A DNA stretch of 15,000 bases from Acropora yongei (Eukaryota; Cnidaria; Anthozoa; Scleractinia; Acroporidae). Of this stretch, positions 1-10,400 are shown piece after piece. Position numbers and translations under genes: made by a program. Position 1 is the first letter of the stretch. Each line of letters begins with the position of its first letter. The DNA is taken from NCBI GenBank assembly GCA_014634225.1, contig BLFN01000917.1, positions 5,486,329 through 5,501,328 of the forward strand, given 5' to 3'. The notes beneath the pieces are model-generated. The model was given only the letters and a program-made list of their open reading frames with translations, was not told where the DNA came from and searched no databases.

Positions 1-520
1 ACTCTAAATATTGGAGAAATGAGACCATGTTTAAAATCAGCCGTGCTATAAAGCCTTTGTATAGCCTTTGCAAAATCGTCACTTTGGGTCCAAAGTCTTT
101 GCATTTTGGCGATAATTGCCCATTTTGAGTACCCCTCTACGGATTTCTACGGTAAATGAGGTCAGTTTTTGAAGAGTTTTATATCGTTATAAAGTAGAAT
201 AAGTTTTGCTCCCGTTCATACTAATTGGGCTAAAATTCGACTAGTATTTGCTATTTTCTAGCCTTGTGAATTTGAGGCAAAAAATCGGCAGATTTTGGAG
301 AATTTTGCATAGGTTTCCCCCTTTGCATTTAGGCCAAAATTGCCCATTTTGAGTACCCGTTAGAAAAAATTGGATTTCTCCGCTATTTGAAGTCGGTTTT
401 TGGATATTTTGGTATCGTTATAAACTAGAACAAATTCCGCATCCATCCATACTAATAAGGCTAAATTCCGAAACAAGACAAAATTGTTATTTTGAAAAAC
501 TTTCAAAGGGGTCGAATAAA
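1..520. repeat. Two diverged tandem copies of a repeat of about 224-231 bp
   Basis: Matching blocks recur at nearly constant distance: gcccattttgagtaccc at 118-134 and 342-358 (offset 224), tatcgttataaa near 182 and 413 (offset 231), and catacta near 218 and 449 (offset 231), followed by related text (gggctaaaattcga / aaggctaaattccga). The left copy may start before the window. No coding frame is convincing across it. It may be an old satellite or a duplicated transposon part; I do not recognise the family. Confidence 0.6.
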
Positions 521-3375
521 TTAGTTCTGAGACTTGCGCTTGCGCAAAAAGGAGTACCCAGAACACATTATTTGGATAAAAAGAGGAAAAAGATCGCAGT
601 ACTTCTGGACGAGGCGCCAGAGCGTCTTGCGGAACCATATTCGCCGAGATTTCGGCCCGGTAATCGCTTTTGGAACCAAGGTTCAGAAACCTGTCGTCAG
701 GCAGCAAAGGAGAGAAATGGCGGTCTCTATACAATATATGACAATTACCTTTCATCCACTCGGTTCGTCTTATAATGATCAGTCATTTCTATATACATAT
801 ATCATCAAAGAGTACCAAGTATTTCTTCCATGTGGAACGTAAAGCTGTCTTGACACGGATTGTGTTTTAAAATGGCACATACGGTCTTTCAGAAATACTA
901 ACTCAAGATAGAGAGTCATTATCCACGTTGTTTTGTCATCTATAATGTTGGTGCTGGTGCGTATTGACACAACCTTCGTACCATTATTGCATGTACATTT
1001 TCGAAAAAAAAAAACGAGATCAGCCATTATCTCGTTCCTTCTTGCTTGATTTTTGTCGTTTTTTTTGCTAATTTTTCCATGTCGAAAACACACATTTATA
1101 AGAAAAGGCTGGAAGAAGCAAGGAGAGAAAACGACTAAAAAGTTGTCCAAGTGAGGCACCTCGTTATTCATTCCAGGAAGTGAAACCTGGGCAGTTTTAT
1201 CAAAGAAAATTGCATCTTGATAAACGTTCTAATATTCGATTGAATTTAATGGCTTGAAGACAATATTCGAGAAACGACAATATTTTGAAAAGTGATGAAT
1301 ATAGCCGTTTTGGGAAATTTTGCGACAGGTCAATAAAAAGGTTATTTGTGAGTTGGTGAGGTTTTCTGCAATGAAAAGTTAGAAATTCTCTCGAGGATTT
1401 CAATGCACATGCATGTGTAGGATTGGTATGCATTAAGTTATTGGAAGCAATGAGCGACTCCGAAGAATTGTCTTTCACCCAGGGCAGCTTTTCCTGGCTC
1501 CTTGGAAGATCGTTTTCGGCAGTTGGATTTCCTTTGTGAATCAAAGAAGTAAGACTCCCAGCCAGGATGCTCAGACGTAAACGTGCGGTTTTATTTCACT
1601 TTTACACTCCTGAAGAGAGGAATATGTTGAGGGGAATGTGTTCCATCCTTTTGCTATTGATATCAACTGTTGCTTCAGCCCCTCTCTCCCCTGTTATAAC
1701 TACTTTTCAGACAGTTTACAAAAGTGGGGGGTTATGTAGGGTTTATATTCCCCTGACAGAACAAAGACAACCAAGCCCGTGACTGTCAAATAAGAAAATT
1801 TCGCGTCGTCATTTGGCAGACTACGTCAAAAAAGTGCACCAAAAAGCGTGCCGTACATGCAGCACAATTATTTTTCCTTATTGAACCAATCAAATTATTG
1901 ATTTGTGACTTAACGGTTGTCTTTGCCGTTCCGTTCTTCGTTTCTTTAACATCTATTGTAAGAGTTGTCCAAAGACAAAGGGCACTACAACCTTTCGCGC
2001 ATGCAGCAAACCTGAAAGACTCACAAAGACACATAGTCTTCCTTTCGAAACATTGCTAAAGCGATCGGCACCTTAAATTGCCGTTTGACATTACAAACCA
2101 ACACTTATCGAGTAGTTCCGTAAATAAATTAAGTTCGATTCGATCTGTAGCCTACATGATCATGCACGTGTCTGAAGCAAGCATACTTTAAGTGATTCTA
2201 CCGCTAGCTAAGATCATTCCATGTTCAGAAAAACAACGATACATCATTGTTTGGACATTATCTTTATTGGTGTTATTTTCATTTTACGAATTCCTTTACT
2301 TAACTAGGAATTTATTAATCTTAGCGAAGTCTTATTTGCGGTAACACAGAAAAAAGGATACTTCGCTAAGCACCTTTGCCTTTCTTACTTGAGTACAATG
2401 CATCAATTCAGTGAGAAATCTGGACAATCATTTCCGCTAACCGATAAGTAGCAACTTGAATTACCTTGCAATTATATTTATAGATTAGGTGATTATTGTC
2501 GTGTATGTGCTTTTGTGTTCAAGTGTTATCAGTTCTGTCACTTTTTTGAATAACATTTGGATGTCTTGCTTGGGCAACTTCTTGTATTGATTTTCCCACG
2601 GTACAGTCTGTTTCGCCTAAACAAGGTCCTTGTATAATTCACTAGCTAAATGCTTAGGCGATGATGGATGAAAACTCCGTGTTTTGTTTCACTAAAGGAC
2701 CGAAAAATGCCGAAAAGATTTCTGAGCTATTTTTTCAATTAAGTCTTTTGTCTTGACAAAAAAATGTTGTTAAACCTCTTTTGAAATTCTATTTGAGGCT
2801 TGAAAAGTATAAATTAGAGGAAATGGGCCATTTTAGTAACTTTTTAGGCGCTTAAATGTCTCTTTTAGTCCGGTGAAAATATCAGGGTCTGTTTTATGTG
2901 TCTATATCAGCCACCCAAGATTCTGAGTTGTCAGATCTTAGGAGCTGTACGTGATGTAAATACTTTGAAAGAACACGCAAGTCTTAGTTTTCGGGGGTCT
3001 TAGTTTTCGCAACAACCCGCAATTCTGCCTTAATTCCTCAGTCCAACTCAATTGCTTTCCAGTCGTTGCCTTAAGAATTCCACCAATATGGTGTCAATTA
3101 AGCATGAATAAAAATTCCCCAGCAATTAAGTTGGCATTAATGGCCTCTAGACAGGTTTGTAATCTCACTAATTTGCATCGGAGCAAGGCACTGTAGGCAA
3201 TCATTCGGAATGGAAATTTATTTAGATTTATTTATTTCTTAGATATATTTTCAATCTATTTATTGTGTTCCTTCTTTTTTTTTTTTTGCATTTGCGACTT
3301 GTTTGTATTGTTTTTTATCGGTGGCATATCAGACGAGAGTAAAGGCCTTGTGTGAACGACTTTTTAAGTGGTATT
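521..3375. other. Gene-free stretch, no supported coding region
   Basis: There are only short reading frames with no recognisable motif. One open frame (about 534-775) has a biased composition and could be an old transposon fragment, but I cannot name it. Small structures: a 16-base period direct repeat of gtcttagttttcg at 2981-2993 and 2997-3009, an AT-rich patch with several ATTTA and TTTATT words at about 3212-3266, and a poly-T run near 3275-3287. A frame at 1567-1782 encodes a hydrophobic stretch and is listed separately. Confidence 0.5.
1624..1735 (+). other. Possible signal-peptide exon (weak)
   Basis: ATG at 1624 opens MLRGMCSILLLLISTVASA, a hydrophobic run ending in an A-x-A-like cleavage motif. 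A moderate donor-like site (TTAT|gtaggg) after 1735 would leave phase 1, the phase needed to join a CCP exon. It could be an alternative first exon of the downstream gene, a remnant of another secreted gene, or chance in T-rich DNA. No transcript evidence is available here. Confidence 0.15.
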
Positions 3376-3383
3376 TATATAAA
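3376..3383 (+). promoter_or_regulatory. Possible TATA box
   Basis: TATATAAA at 3376-3383 sits 180-390 bases before two good donor-like sites: CAAG|gtaagg (exon end 3564) and TTTG|gtaagt (exon end 3771). A TGACGTGACTCA element, overlapping a CRE half-site and an AP-1 site, lies near 3620-3631. Together these could mark the promoter and untranslated first exon that the acceptor at 7427-7428 calls for. TATA-like words are frequent in AT-rich DNA, so this is weak. Confidence 0.2.
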
Positions 3384-3783
3384 CATATAGGTATATAACG
3401 AAAACATCTTGGGTGGACGAAACTTAATATGGTGTGTTTTTGGTCTATAACTAACATAAGGTAACTTGCACAATTTGCTATGAAAGGACGCCATCGTCAA
3501 CGATTATCCTTATGCGAAATTTTAATTTCGGCTTACATTGAAGAAGAACAGACATCATTGCAAGGTAAGGAGTGTCTCCTCTTTTGTGTCTCGTTACTCT
3601 GATAACTGGGTGGATCGAATGACGTGACTCAGATAAAGCGATGAGATAGTTCGCCTTGAGACATTTGAAAGTACACTCGGTGGAAGATTAGGCAAGATTT
3701 GTTTACTTCACTCAGTTGGAGAGAACATGTCTGTTGACAAAAGTAGTCGCGCAAAAACGACTTTGACTTTGGTAAGTAACCAA

Positions 3784-6437
3784 GACCCAAAGGTAGATAT
3801 GTTATGCTGTATGACCAATGGAAATTGAATAGCTTGTTATTTTGACGGAAAAAAGCGTTTAAGGTAGAGTTGTTCTGTCCTTCCCTTCAGTTAAACTCCG
3901 GAAGAGAATCTTTTAAGCGTGGAAAATTCCTGTGGTGAGCCATTAGCATCCCTTTTTACCATGAGAACAGGGAAAAAAATGTTCGCGGATTCGTTGCCTC
4001 TCAGAAATTGCGCATTTTTCTTTACTCGACGTGTTAGCGTGCTTGGTATTAAACCAAATACCCATAAAATGCAAAGCGTCGCTCACTTATTCTTCAGCTC
4101 AAGAGTTTTCTGAAATTGCTTTCAAATCAATTCATCGGTCGAAAAAGTTTATTTTTCGCGCGTGAGAAGTGTATATTAGAGTAGCGATAAGATGCAGCCG
4201 GCAGAGTTACCTGTCAGGCAACATGTGGAGCTTATAAGTGATTGATCAGTATCTGGCCTGCCTGTCCACTTACTTACCAGTGTGTATATTTTCTATATGA
4301 GAAACAAATAATAAGCATCCACGAAACGTGTGCGTTAATAGTGGGCTTGATGTTTTACAATAGCAGAGAGCGGAAGGATTCCTCCCGTTATAGAGTGTTA
4401 AGGCACCGATGGGAAACAAAACACTGTATTCACGAAAGAACACTTGTTCAAAGTACTTGGGTTTAACTCATAATCGCGCTTATTTATTTACAGGGAATTT
4501 GAACACGATAATTTTGCCAAAAGAAACACCAAATGCGGCGTATGAACAATATTGCAACTCTGAATTCAACCTGCAACAGAAAATGCTGTTCGGCGCAAGC
4601 TTTGACCGGCATCGAGTTTACGGCGGAAATTATCATTGAATTGTCAAGGCTGCCGTATGAGGCCAAGTTTTTAAAGCCCTTCATATTAAGCGACGTGACT
4701 GTGATTGAATGGGATATAGCAAATACTCTAGTTTTTTGAAATACTTCATCATAATGAAACCAGCATCTTTAAATTGGTATAGTTGTACTTGAGAAATTGA
4801 AAAGCGACTCTATACTGCTTATTCTAAGAGTAAATTCAGGATTTTCTCAAGGGAGTGATTATTTTAAGGGCTCATCCTTGCAGGTCCTCGTTGAAAATGA
4901 CATCTATTCCATCGGTACAACTCGAACTTGTTTCAACTTCGAACCACAAACACTGAGTGAACGTATAATGCACATGGCTTACTTTCAGGTTATTGTCGCA
5001 TTTGTTTTGTTGTTATGTTACGTCAACGGTTAAGCACATACCAGAAAGGTGTATAAAGATCAAAAGTGTTTCAAATGAAACTGAGAGGATCTTGTCAACG
5101 TTAATTGACTGTCTTTAAATACTATTTACAAGTTGTATGCCCGTCTCGTAGACATTTATGTACCCCAAACTTCTCTCTTATTTCCATCTTCACTTCACGT
5201 TTAGTTAAATAGCTGTCTGAAATTTATGGTTCAAGTCAGTTCTTTTCAATTTACGGAGAACAAAAATCTTAACGTTCATCTTAAATGCATTGCTTCGGAG
5301 CAAGCAAACATCCTTCAGACCGAGACCAATTTTACACCCATTAGGCCACTGTGGCCACATCATTGTTGATATTGTAAAGTCTGCGGTCCAGAAAAACGAT
5401 GTAAACAGATATTGAATATCTTTTGAGGCTTGTATTTCCTGTAAATCGCGAGACAAATGCCAAAAATGTCGTCGAGGCGTGGTAAAAGAGAAAAAGAAAA
5501 TGCCCACAACTTGACACCGAGAAACATTGAATTTCATTAAATAGCTTTTAGCCAAAGTGCATGATAATTATAGGCAATGAATACTTTAACCTCTTTCTCA
5601 AAAGAAACTGAGTGATTTGTCATCAATACATTCAACCAGTTAACCTTGCGTGATTTCAGCCGCACGGATTCCCCTGGAAATTTCTTAGCGGATAACCTAC
5701 AATTATTTCATCGTGATCAGCGAAGAAGGTCAATGGCGATAAACTTTGTAAACAAGGAATGAATTTTATAACCTGGCGTGAGACAGCCTTCGACAACGTT
5801 AGCTTGTTCGATTCGTGACCAGCGAGGAAAGGAAATCACTGGTCTACCAATTTGAATGTCTGGTCACCCGTGTTGTCCTCTTCTTCAAACTTCACTCAAG
5901 GTCATATCAGCGATAGTCGCACATTTTATTTAGATACTTTTTTTGGCTTATATGACCTGCTCGTCCCCTTAAACCAAACTTCTTGAATTTCATCCTCGTA
6001 AGCCAGTCACCTTTCCGGATGTTATTTTGCTGTTTCAATTCAATATTTTGACATCTTTCTAAACAGTTTCAACCTTTGAAATCGTTAAATCGTTATATCT
6101 TTTACATTACCTCACCACGGTCGCATTGCAAATTGAGCGGTGCTAATTAAGACAGTTTGTAATTCTGTTGAACCTACTGTAGTGATGGCTCGACCTGAAG
6201 TTCCTTTACTTTCGCTGTTGCGCAAGACTCCTTTAGATATGAGCCTTACATGTTATCTTATCTCTCAGTAATCCCTTCCAATTGGAGATAAGGTCAGCAT
6301 TTAGCACGAAAACATGACGGAAGTATTTGTGAAACAAAATATCTGGGCAATAGAGATATCTGGTACAGAAGCCGCCGCTTAATTGGGTAGTTACATCCAC
6401 AAGCTGTCTTAAATGAACAAACTCTAAATTTAATGTC
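3784..6437. other. Gene-free stretch, no supported coding region
   Basis: Short frames exist on both strands, for example around 4484-4739 and 5205-5555, but none shows a family motif, and long frames alone are expected here by chance. A hydrophobic frame at 4968-5028 is listed separately. An 8-bp inverted repeat (GTGACCAG 5815-5822, CTGGTCAC 5860-5867) is the only other structure I noted. Confidence 0.5.
4968..5028 (+). other. Possible alternative signal-peptide exon (weak)
   Basis: ATG at 4968, or better 4974, opens MAYFQVIVAFVLLLCYVN, a compact hydrophobic signal-like segment. The frame reaches G|gttaag at 5028, a donor-like site that leaves phase 1 and would join exon 2 or exon 3 of the factor B-like gene in frame. 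GTTAAG is a poor donor (T at +3), and the segment could be chance in T-rich DNA. Confidence 0.18.
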
Positions 6438-6475
6438 AAGAAGAAGAAGAAGAAGAAGAAGGATAAGAAGAAGAA
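6438..6475. repeat. (AAG)n microsatellite
   Basis: Tandem AAG units run from 6438 to about 6461, are interrupted by GGAT, and resume to 6475. It is a simple sequence repeat with no coding frame attached. Confidence 0.92.
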
Positions 6476-7111
6476 ATTTTAGGAATTTTTAGGGAAGTTT
6501 TATCTTTGCTGGCATTCTGTACCCCTCGCAGGCATTACCATTTTAATCTTGGGGTCGTCAAATAGAGTAAGTGTTCATTTGGTCAAGAAGCAGTGAAGGG
6601 TTCAGTTAATCTTCTTAACTTTCGCCCACCCATCTAGTAGAAGGTATTGTCAACTCGTTAGTAATTGAAGATGGCTGCCAGAAGCAAGGTGTCCTTATCC
6701 CACCTCCTGCGTGGGTCCACGTTGGTAATTGACACATGCCCATGTATCTTTCGTTTTCCCAGCTGATCTCTAGTCATTCTGAAGTGAAGTTATAAAGCCT
6801 TTTATTTTTCTGCCATGCAGAGTGGGCAGAAAAGAACAAGAGCTTTTTCCATGGTAAAACAAGGCACTCAGGGATTATTGCTCAAGCAAAGATAGTTTCA
6901 CACGTGCCAGGTTCAACTGACAAATATATTTCAGTTGGTGACCATTGTAATTTTTCACCCACTCGTGAAATGTTCCACACACACCAAACTATTTTGGTGA
7001 GCAATGCAATTCAGTTAACACGCAAGTGCACTCACAGTGAAATAGAAACACTAATTTAAATAAATTCAAAGAGTTTATCCCTTGTTTCTTGTTTACTGTT
7101 TCCTTTCTACA
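6476..7111. other. Gene-free stretch before the foldback element
   Basis: No coding region is visible. A TATA-like run (tttaaataaa) lies near 7055-7064, about 350 bases before the first coding exon, and might act as a promoter if there is no far-upstream first exon. Nothing else is supported. Confidence 0.4.
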
Positions 7112-7324
7112 AGAATTCGTCGGGTGTCTACAGACCGAAGACCGAAGACCGAAGACCGAAGACCCAAGAACGAAGACTTAAAACGTGACCCTATCGATTT
7201 TATTGTTTTAGCTCCGAACAATGCGTTTCACCAGCACGGTTTAGATCTTCGGTCTTCGGTCTGCGGTCTTCGGTCTTCGGTCTTCGGTCTTCGGTCTTCG
7301 TTTTGTAGACACCCAGAATTCGTC
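7112..7324. mobile_element. Foldback MITE with GACCGAA-repeat arms and 10-bp target-site duplication
   Basis: The element is 7122-7314 (193 bp). It starts with GGGTGTCTACA (7122-7132) and ends with the exact inverse TGTAGACACCC (7304-7314). It is flanked by the direct repeat AGAATTCGTC at 7112-7121 and 7315-7324. The left arm holds heptamers GACCGAA from 7133 (four perfect, then two degenerate); the right arm holds seven TTCGGTC units at 7248-7296, one of them TGCGGTC. The arms can pair, leaving a unique core of about 70 bases. There is no transposase, so it is non-autonomous. A 9-11 bp duplication suits Mutator-like elements, but the superfamily is inference. It lies about 115 bases before the first coding exon. 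Confidence 0.85.
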
Positions 7325-7428
7325 GACTAACAAAGATGAGAGAGCAAACTCGAATAATCTAACTGATAAGTGGAACTCAAAACTCTAGACATTATTTAAA
7401 TATAATGATGCAATTTCCTTTTTCACAG

Positions 7429-7495
7429 ATGCTGTTCTTCTTTTGGCTGACTGTTGTGTGTCTTGCCAGTGGTTTTCAAGAGGAGTTTAAATCAG
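7429..7495 (+). CDS. Bf: Exon 1 (first coding exon): signal peptide
   Basis: ATG at 7429 opens a 22-residue segment, MLFFFWLTVVCLASG followed by a polar stretch, a typical secretory signal with likely cleavage near residue 15. The donor is TCAG|gtaaaa after 7495, leaving phase 1. The sequence just before the ATG (tttcctttttcacag) is a strong splice acceptor with a branch-point-like ctaac near 7358, so a 5' untranslated exon probably lies upstream. If it does not, translation could begin in the same frame at 7405 or 7408, adding eight or seven residues in front of the hydrophobic core. I prefer 7429 because the hydrophobic core then follows the Met directly. Confidence 0.72.
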
Positions 7496-10400
7496 GTAAA
7501 ATTCATTTCCATTATGTAAAGCCATGTTTACCGATTGTTAACACTTCGTTGTGTCGGTCAAAACCCTCATTGATGACGCAAGGCATCATTGGACTAAGTA
7601 CTGCGTTAGCAAACTTTTCAATAAATTGCAAGACGAGCACTACTGCAGAGAATGAAAACACAGCTTGTATTCGAGTCCTGGGCTAAAATTTCGTTTCTCA
7701 CAGGCTTGAGAAAAGATGAGGATATTTTGAAGAAAAAAGCCTAAAAATGAGTGAAAATGCCTTAAATTTGGAGGATATGATTTTTTACGGAAATAAAAAA
7801 AATTGCCATTTATCAAGGCGAATTCGACGCTCCTTTTTGCTCAATTAACGGCTTCGAATTTTTTATTGTTTTGTTAAACTGACCTATTTCAAAGACTACT
7901 CATGTTTTTGGGAACGCTAACCCTAACGGCAGGAAAACTTTAGAAAACGGCGTAGTTATAGGCCATATTATGAAAATCGTTACAAAATGTAGGTATTGAT
8001 TGATTCCTTTTATTGTAAAATCTAATCCGACCATATGCCGCCAAATTCGTAACTGAGAGGTAGCTAGAGCTGACTTGTAAGCGAAACTGTCCAGTCATCA
8101 CTAAGATTTGCAGCATTTTTGTTGCATTGAGTGTTTGTGTGCCTTTAATCTGACAAAGATCTTTCAACTTATTTGAAAAATTCATCAATGACGTGGCTCA
8201 AAGTTTCTTTGATTCAAGTTTCTTTCTAAATGCTAAACAATGCTTTCCAATGTTTCTGACCATGACTTTTGTGTGGAAACGTAAAAGAAAAAAAAGCGTG
8301 GTAATTCTGTCGGGTGTGCTCTTTCATAAATATTACCTTTCATGTATTATGAGCACAAGACAAACAATGCATGCTCATTTCAAGTTTTGAATACGTTCAT
8401 TGACCTTCATATTTACCTTAAGTAGAGATATTTCAATTTTTTGTCCATATCTTCCGGCTGAGTGGTTAATCCGATCCATAATTAAAACTTTATTCTACGA
8501 TTGGATTATCTTCAACTATTGGATTATCTTGAAAGTTAGACCGATTGATTACAAGAATAGTTGCCTTATTTAGTAGCTGTAATAGGAAATGACTTGGCGC
8601 TGCCCTAGTCATCTTAGAAAATGCGCAGAATAGATCTTTTTTGCAACTCAACACCTCAACTTGCAATTTGCTACTTTTGATGTAACCCAGAATCTGCGTC
8701 AATAGCCTGGTGACAAGAGAACAATTTTCTGCACTATCTAGATAATATTCATGTTTTGAGCTGATGTTACCTCGCGAATGCCTAGCTATACCATCTACCC
8801 CTCCCTGCCTCCCCTTTTTAATGCTGAATTCAATGAATACAGGAAAATAAGGAAGGAAGGGGGCAGTGGGGGAGAGGAGGAGACTGATAACTTGATGCCT
8901 TCTATGGTGGTGTAGGAAGAAACATGTTGCATTTTTGAAGAAATTAGCGCATAGCGGTATAGCTTCTTTTTATTGCCTTAAGCCTTTGCCAAAATAAACA
9001 CGATTCTCCTTTTGTGCAGAAGCGCGGCACGCATTCTGTTTCGAACCATATTTGTTCCCCAAAATGCACATAAGAAGTTGAATGCTCAAGGTCTGTCAAG
9101 AAATGTCCCCTTATGTTAAAGCGTAAACTATTTATTTCTCATTACAAAGGATGTTAAATTGAGGAAAAGTAAGAGGAGACACTTGTTGACGCTTATTTAA
9201 ATCAGCATGTATTCAATTACTGTAAATGCTAACAACCTGTCCTTTTCTCTTAATTTATCTGCAGCTGGAATTTCAACCAACAGAAGCTGTGATGTCGTGG
9301 TAAAAGAACTTGTTCGCCGCCGGCATTCCCACCTAGTAATAAAACACTGTTGTAATTACACTAAGGTTATGTATGAATGCATCAATGGCTACAGAATTGA
9401 GAAAGGAGACAAATCACAGCACTGCAAGGACGGGAGATTAACAGGAAGACGACCTAAATGCAGATTTCCAAAAGGTATAACAGAGTTGGAAATTAAAGAT
9501 AATGAAACTTTTTGTTGTTAATTATTTAGTAAGATGGATTTTGGGTATTTATCAGTAGTAGGAAAAAAGGGCTTAGAGGATCACGTCGATTTTTAAGGAA
9601 ATTCAAGCGAGTGGCATTTTGGGCATCTCGTAAAACCGAACGAGTTCTTAAAAATTACAGCGAGTTCTTAAAACCTTGAAGCCATTAAAAAAGGCACATT
9701 TAGATACGCGCGGAGTTTACTGTTGAACCGCTACAGCGACGTTCTCTCGGATAATTCTGGTGACAATATAGTTTCATTTCTAGTGACAAGTTGTGGTAAC
9801 CCTGGAAGTATCCGACACGGTTACTTTGTTGGATCAAACTTCAATATCGGTGATATTGTGGAATACAGATGCTCCCCCGGTTACAAACTTCATGGTCGAC
9901 AATTAAGCATATGCAAGCAACATGGAACTTGGACTCAACGTCCACTATGTTTAGGTGAGTGATGAGAGCATCCTCCGAATTCCTTAAGCGGGCTTGATTT
10001 CGCCCGCCCAATAATTCACGACTCGCAGAAATTAGAGTCTTCTCGTAGACTGACACAGTGGAAACGTACCCACGTTCCATGAATAAAAGTCGATACTTAT
10101 ATATAGATGATGACGAAACAATCGAATTTTGTTGCTAACAAGAAATCAGCGAAGGTCTGCTGTTTGGCACTCAATCTTAGTGGCAGATTATTTTTTCGTT
10201 TTTAAGTTTCGCAGTTGCTTCTTTCTGTTTTTCGCTTGCTAAGAATTGTGAAGTGGCTGCTAGAAAGGTTCGTTCAACTTAAGTTAACGTTTTGTTTACA
10301 ACCCAAATACTTGCAATGAAAATTCAAAAATTAAAGCAGAGAGTGAGAGGTTGGGTTGCTAATCACACAATCCAACTTTCGCATTCATGGCAGTTGTGGA

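Noticed and set aside
360..1544. Several reading frames of 100-131 codons on both strands
   Set aside because: They overlap one another and the diverged repeat, have no motif or family resemblance, and lack convincing starts or splice context.
5205..5555. 116-codon reading frame on the - strand
   Set aside because: No domain, motif or start context is recognisable, and frames of this length occur by chance in a window this size.
8450..8475. ggctgagtggttaat, close to the A box of tRNA-Leu/Ser
   Set aside because: There is no B box, no paired acceptor stem and no anticodon arm downstream; a single short match is not a tRNA.
9003..9082. Acceptor-like site in intron 1 (ctccttttgtgcag) as a missing CCP exon
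   Set aside because: The phase-1 frame ends in a stop after about 20 codons, has one Cys, and has no in-frame donor.
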